NCBI GenBank assembly: GCA_945901215.1
Contig: CAMDKE010000021.1
Span: 1-15,423, forward strand
Length of the DNA: 15,423 nucleotides
Source of the DNA: Comamonas sp. lk
Lineage (GTDB): Bacteria; Pseudomonadota; Gammaproteobacteria; Burkholderiales; Burkholderiaceae_C
Reading direction: 5' to 3'
A program made the position numbers and the translations under genes. The notes under the pieces are model-generated. The model made no database searches. It was not told where the DNA came from and worked only from the letters and a program-made list of their open reading frames with translations. Of the stretch, positions 14,230 through 15,423 are shown in pieces (the first letter of the stretch is position 1; each line of letters opens with the position of its first letter).

Positions 14230-14252
14230 GCGGGGCTGGGGAATACCCTAGC

Positions 14253-14280
14253 TTGCGCAAAGCTGCCTGCTTCCTATAAT
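14253..14280 (+). promoter_or_regulatory. Sigma-70 promoter of the sugar ABC importer
   Basis: -35 TTGCGC (14253-14258), 16-bp spacer and a consensus -10 TATAAT (14275-14280). The LacI-type operator begins 4 bp after the -10, so it covers the start point. Confidence 0.75.
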
Positions 14281-14284
14281 TCCA

Positions 14285-14298
14285 TGAAAGCGCTTTCA
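14285..14298. promoter_or_regulatory. Perfect LacI-type operator in the importer promoter
   Basis: TGAAAGCGCTTTCA is a perfect 14-bp palindrome with central CpG. It sits at about +1 of the promoter above, a classical repression position. It is the second copy of the site in front of the adjacent lacI-type gene. Confidence 0.85.
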
Positions 14299-14358
14299 AG
14301 CCGCTTTTTTCATTCGGTTGCATCGCCAGCCGCTTCAGACAAATTTAGGAGTTGCCCC

Positions 14359-15423
14359 ATGGCACGCCCACCGTTTGGAAACTGGCTCGCCACTGCGCTG
14401 CTGATGGCGGGCAGCGCCTTTTTCAGCGTGCAGGCGCAGCAAACGCTGACGATTGCGGCATTTCCGGCGGTTGACGAAATTGCCAAGGCCGCCATCCCCG
14501 CCTGGAAGAAAAAGCACCCGAACGTCGAGATCAAGATCACCAGCCGCGCCTACGCCGACCACCACACGGCCATGACGACGGCGCTGTCCACGTCGAGTAA
14601 CCTGCCCGACGTGATGGCGCTGGAATACGGCTATGTGGGCCGTTTTGCCGAAGGCGGCGGCCTGGAAGACCTGGCTGGTGCGCCCTACAACATGAAAGCC
14701 CAGCAAGCGCGCTTTGTGCCATTCGCCTGGCGCCAGGGCACCGCAAACTCGGGCGCGCAAGTGGCCATTCCGACCGACATTGGGCCCGGCACCCTGCTGT
14801 ACCGCACCGACATTTTGAAAAAAGCCGGCGTGTCCGAGGCCGACTTGACCCAGTCCTGGGAATCGTATGTGGGTGCGGGCGGCAAGATTAAGGCGGTCAC
14901 CGGTGCCTACCTGATGGCCCATGCGCGCGATATCAAAGACATCGTCATCCGCTCCAACCTGCAAACCGGGGACGGCCTGTACATCGACAAAAGTGGCAAG
15001 GTGCTGGTCGATTCGCCGCGCTTTGTACGCGCCTTTGAGCTGGCCAAAAAAGTGCGCGAGCAAAAGCTCGACGGCAAGATTGCCGCGTGGTCGAGCGAGT
15101 GGTCTGAGGGCTTCAAGCGCGGCACGATTGCCACGCAAATGTCGGGCGCGTGGCTGGCCGGTCACCTGAATAACTGGCTCGCCCCCGACACCAAGGGCCA
15201 GTGGCGTGCCGCCCAACTGCCCGAAAAAGCCTGGGCGTCTTGGGGTGGCAGCTTTTACAGCATCCCCAAAGGCGCCAAAAACAAGGCGCTCGCAGCCGAA
15301 TTCATCAGCATGATGACGCTCACGCCGGAGCTGCAATTGGCGGCCTTCAAGTCCCAAGACGCGTTCCCGGCGCTGCTGGAGGTGCATAACGACGCGTTCT
15401 TCGATCAGCCCATTGACTTCCTG
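14359..15423 (+). CDS. Sugar ABC transporter substrate-binding protein (family 1), cut by right window edge
   Basis: A periplasmic binding protein that delivers a sugar or oligosaccharide to an inner-membrane ABC importer. There are 355 codons, open to the edge; families of this type usually run to about 410-440. Seen: a Sec signal peptide (1-26: basic start MARPPFGNW, hydrophobic core LATALLMAGSAFF, likely cleavage VQA|QQ), then a family 1 binding protein pattern: TLTIAAFPAVDEIAKAAIPAWKKKHP, LPDVMALEYGYVGRFAEGGGLEDL, DIGPGTLLYRTDILKKAGV, IATQMSGAWLAG and WGGSFYSIPKGAKNK. The start has a good AGGAG (14347-14351). It lies downstream of the LacI-type gene with its own promoter and operator. Permease and ATPase genes should follow beyond the edge. 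The substrate cannot be named from the sequence. Confidence 0.9.
   Translation, partial: MARPPFGNWLATALLMAGSAFFSVQAQQTLTIAAFPAVDEIAKAAIPAWKKKHPNVEIKITSRAYADHHTAMTTALSTSSNLPDVMALEYGYVGRFAEGGGLEDLAGAPYNMKAQQARFVPFAWRQGTANSGAQVAIPTDIGPGTLLYRTDILKKAGVSEADLTQSWESYVGAGGKIKAVTGAYLMAHARDIKDIVIRSNLQTGDGLYIDKSGKVLVDSPRFVRAFELAKKVREQKLDGKIAAWSSEWSEGFKRGTIATQMSGAWLAGHLNNWLAPDTKGQWRAAQLPEKAWASWGGSFYSIPKGAKNKALAAEFISMMTLTPELQLAAFKSQDAFPALLEVHNDAFFDQPIDFL

Noticed and set aside
14335..15387. 350-codon minus-strand frame over the sugar-binding protein gene
   Set aside because: It is opposite a gene with signal peptide, Shine-Dalgarno, promoter and operator. The antisense product looks like compositional noise.

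Overview
The window looks like chromosomal DNA from a betaproteobacterium of the order Burkholderiales, most like the Comamonadaceae (Rhodoferax/Polaromonas-type). The basis is family recognition: the wording of Zwf, PtsN, HprK, HPF and CorA, a three-gene transhydrogenase (split pntA), high GC content and dense packing. No database search was possible, so the genus is not claimed. I see no tRNA, rRNA, CRISPR array, insertion sequence or phage gene.

Layout, left to right. (1) Positions 1-1037, minus strand: the N-terminal third of a type I restriction endonuclease subunit (HsdR), running off the left edge. (2) Positions 1133-6260: a central-carbon block. tal and pgi read leftward as one unit that ends in a clear terminator. 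Divergent from them, zwf (glucose-6-phosphate dehydrogenase) and an RpiR/HexR-type regulator read rightward. The 133-bp tal/zwf gap holds two overlapping face-to-face promoters and a palindrome that looks like an operator. (3) Positions 6277-8137, minus strand: hpf, ptsN and hprK, the nitrogen-PTS/HPr-kinase signalling group with the ribosome hibernation factor. A terminator lies between hpf and ptsN. (4) Positions 8138-8491: a 354-bp divergent intergenic region with a candidate hpf promoter, a palindrome in that promoter, and an attenuator-like hpf leader. (5) Positions 8492-9481: corA, a Mg2+/Co2+ channel. (6) Positions 9567-12459, minus strand: the proton-translocating transhydrogenase operon pntAa-pntAb-pntB, with a small GspC-like protein gene (12585-13013) upstream on the same strand. 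(7) Positions 13177-15423: a LacI-family repressor, then the first gene of a sugar ABC importer (periplasmic binding protein), cut by the right edge. Matching LacI-type palindromes lie in front of both genes.

How the genes fit together. Pgi, Zwf and Tal set the split of glucose-6-phosphate between glycolysis/gluconeogenesis and the oxidative and non-oxidative pentose phosphate routes. The SIS-domain regulator downstream of zwf is well placed to sense a sugar phosphate and act at the tal/zwf palindrome. PntAB exchanges reducing power between NADH and NADPH. The LacI/ABC genes would bring sugar into the same network, and HprK/PtsN would add phosphotransfer-based control. 6-Phosphogluconolactonase and the Entner-Doudoroff genes are not in the window.

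The proteins are ordinary for such a genome. I did not find an obviously new protein system. The most interesting signals are non-coding: the tal/zwf overlapping promoter-operator and the hpf leader.
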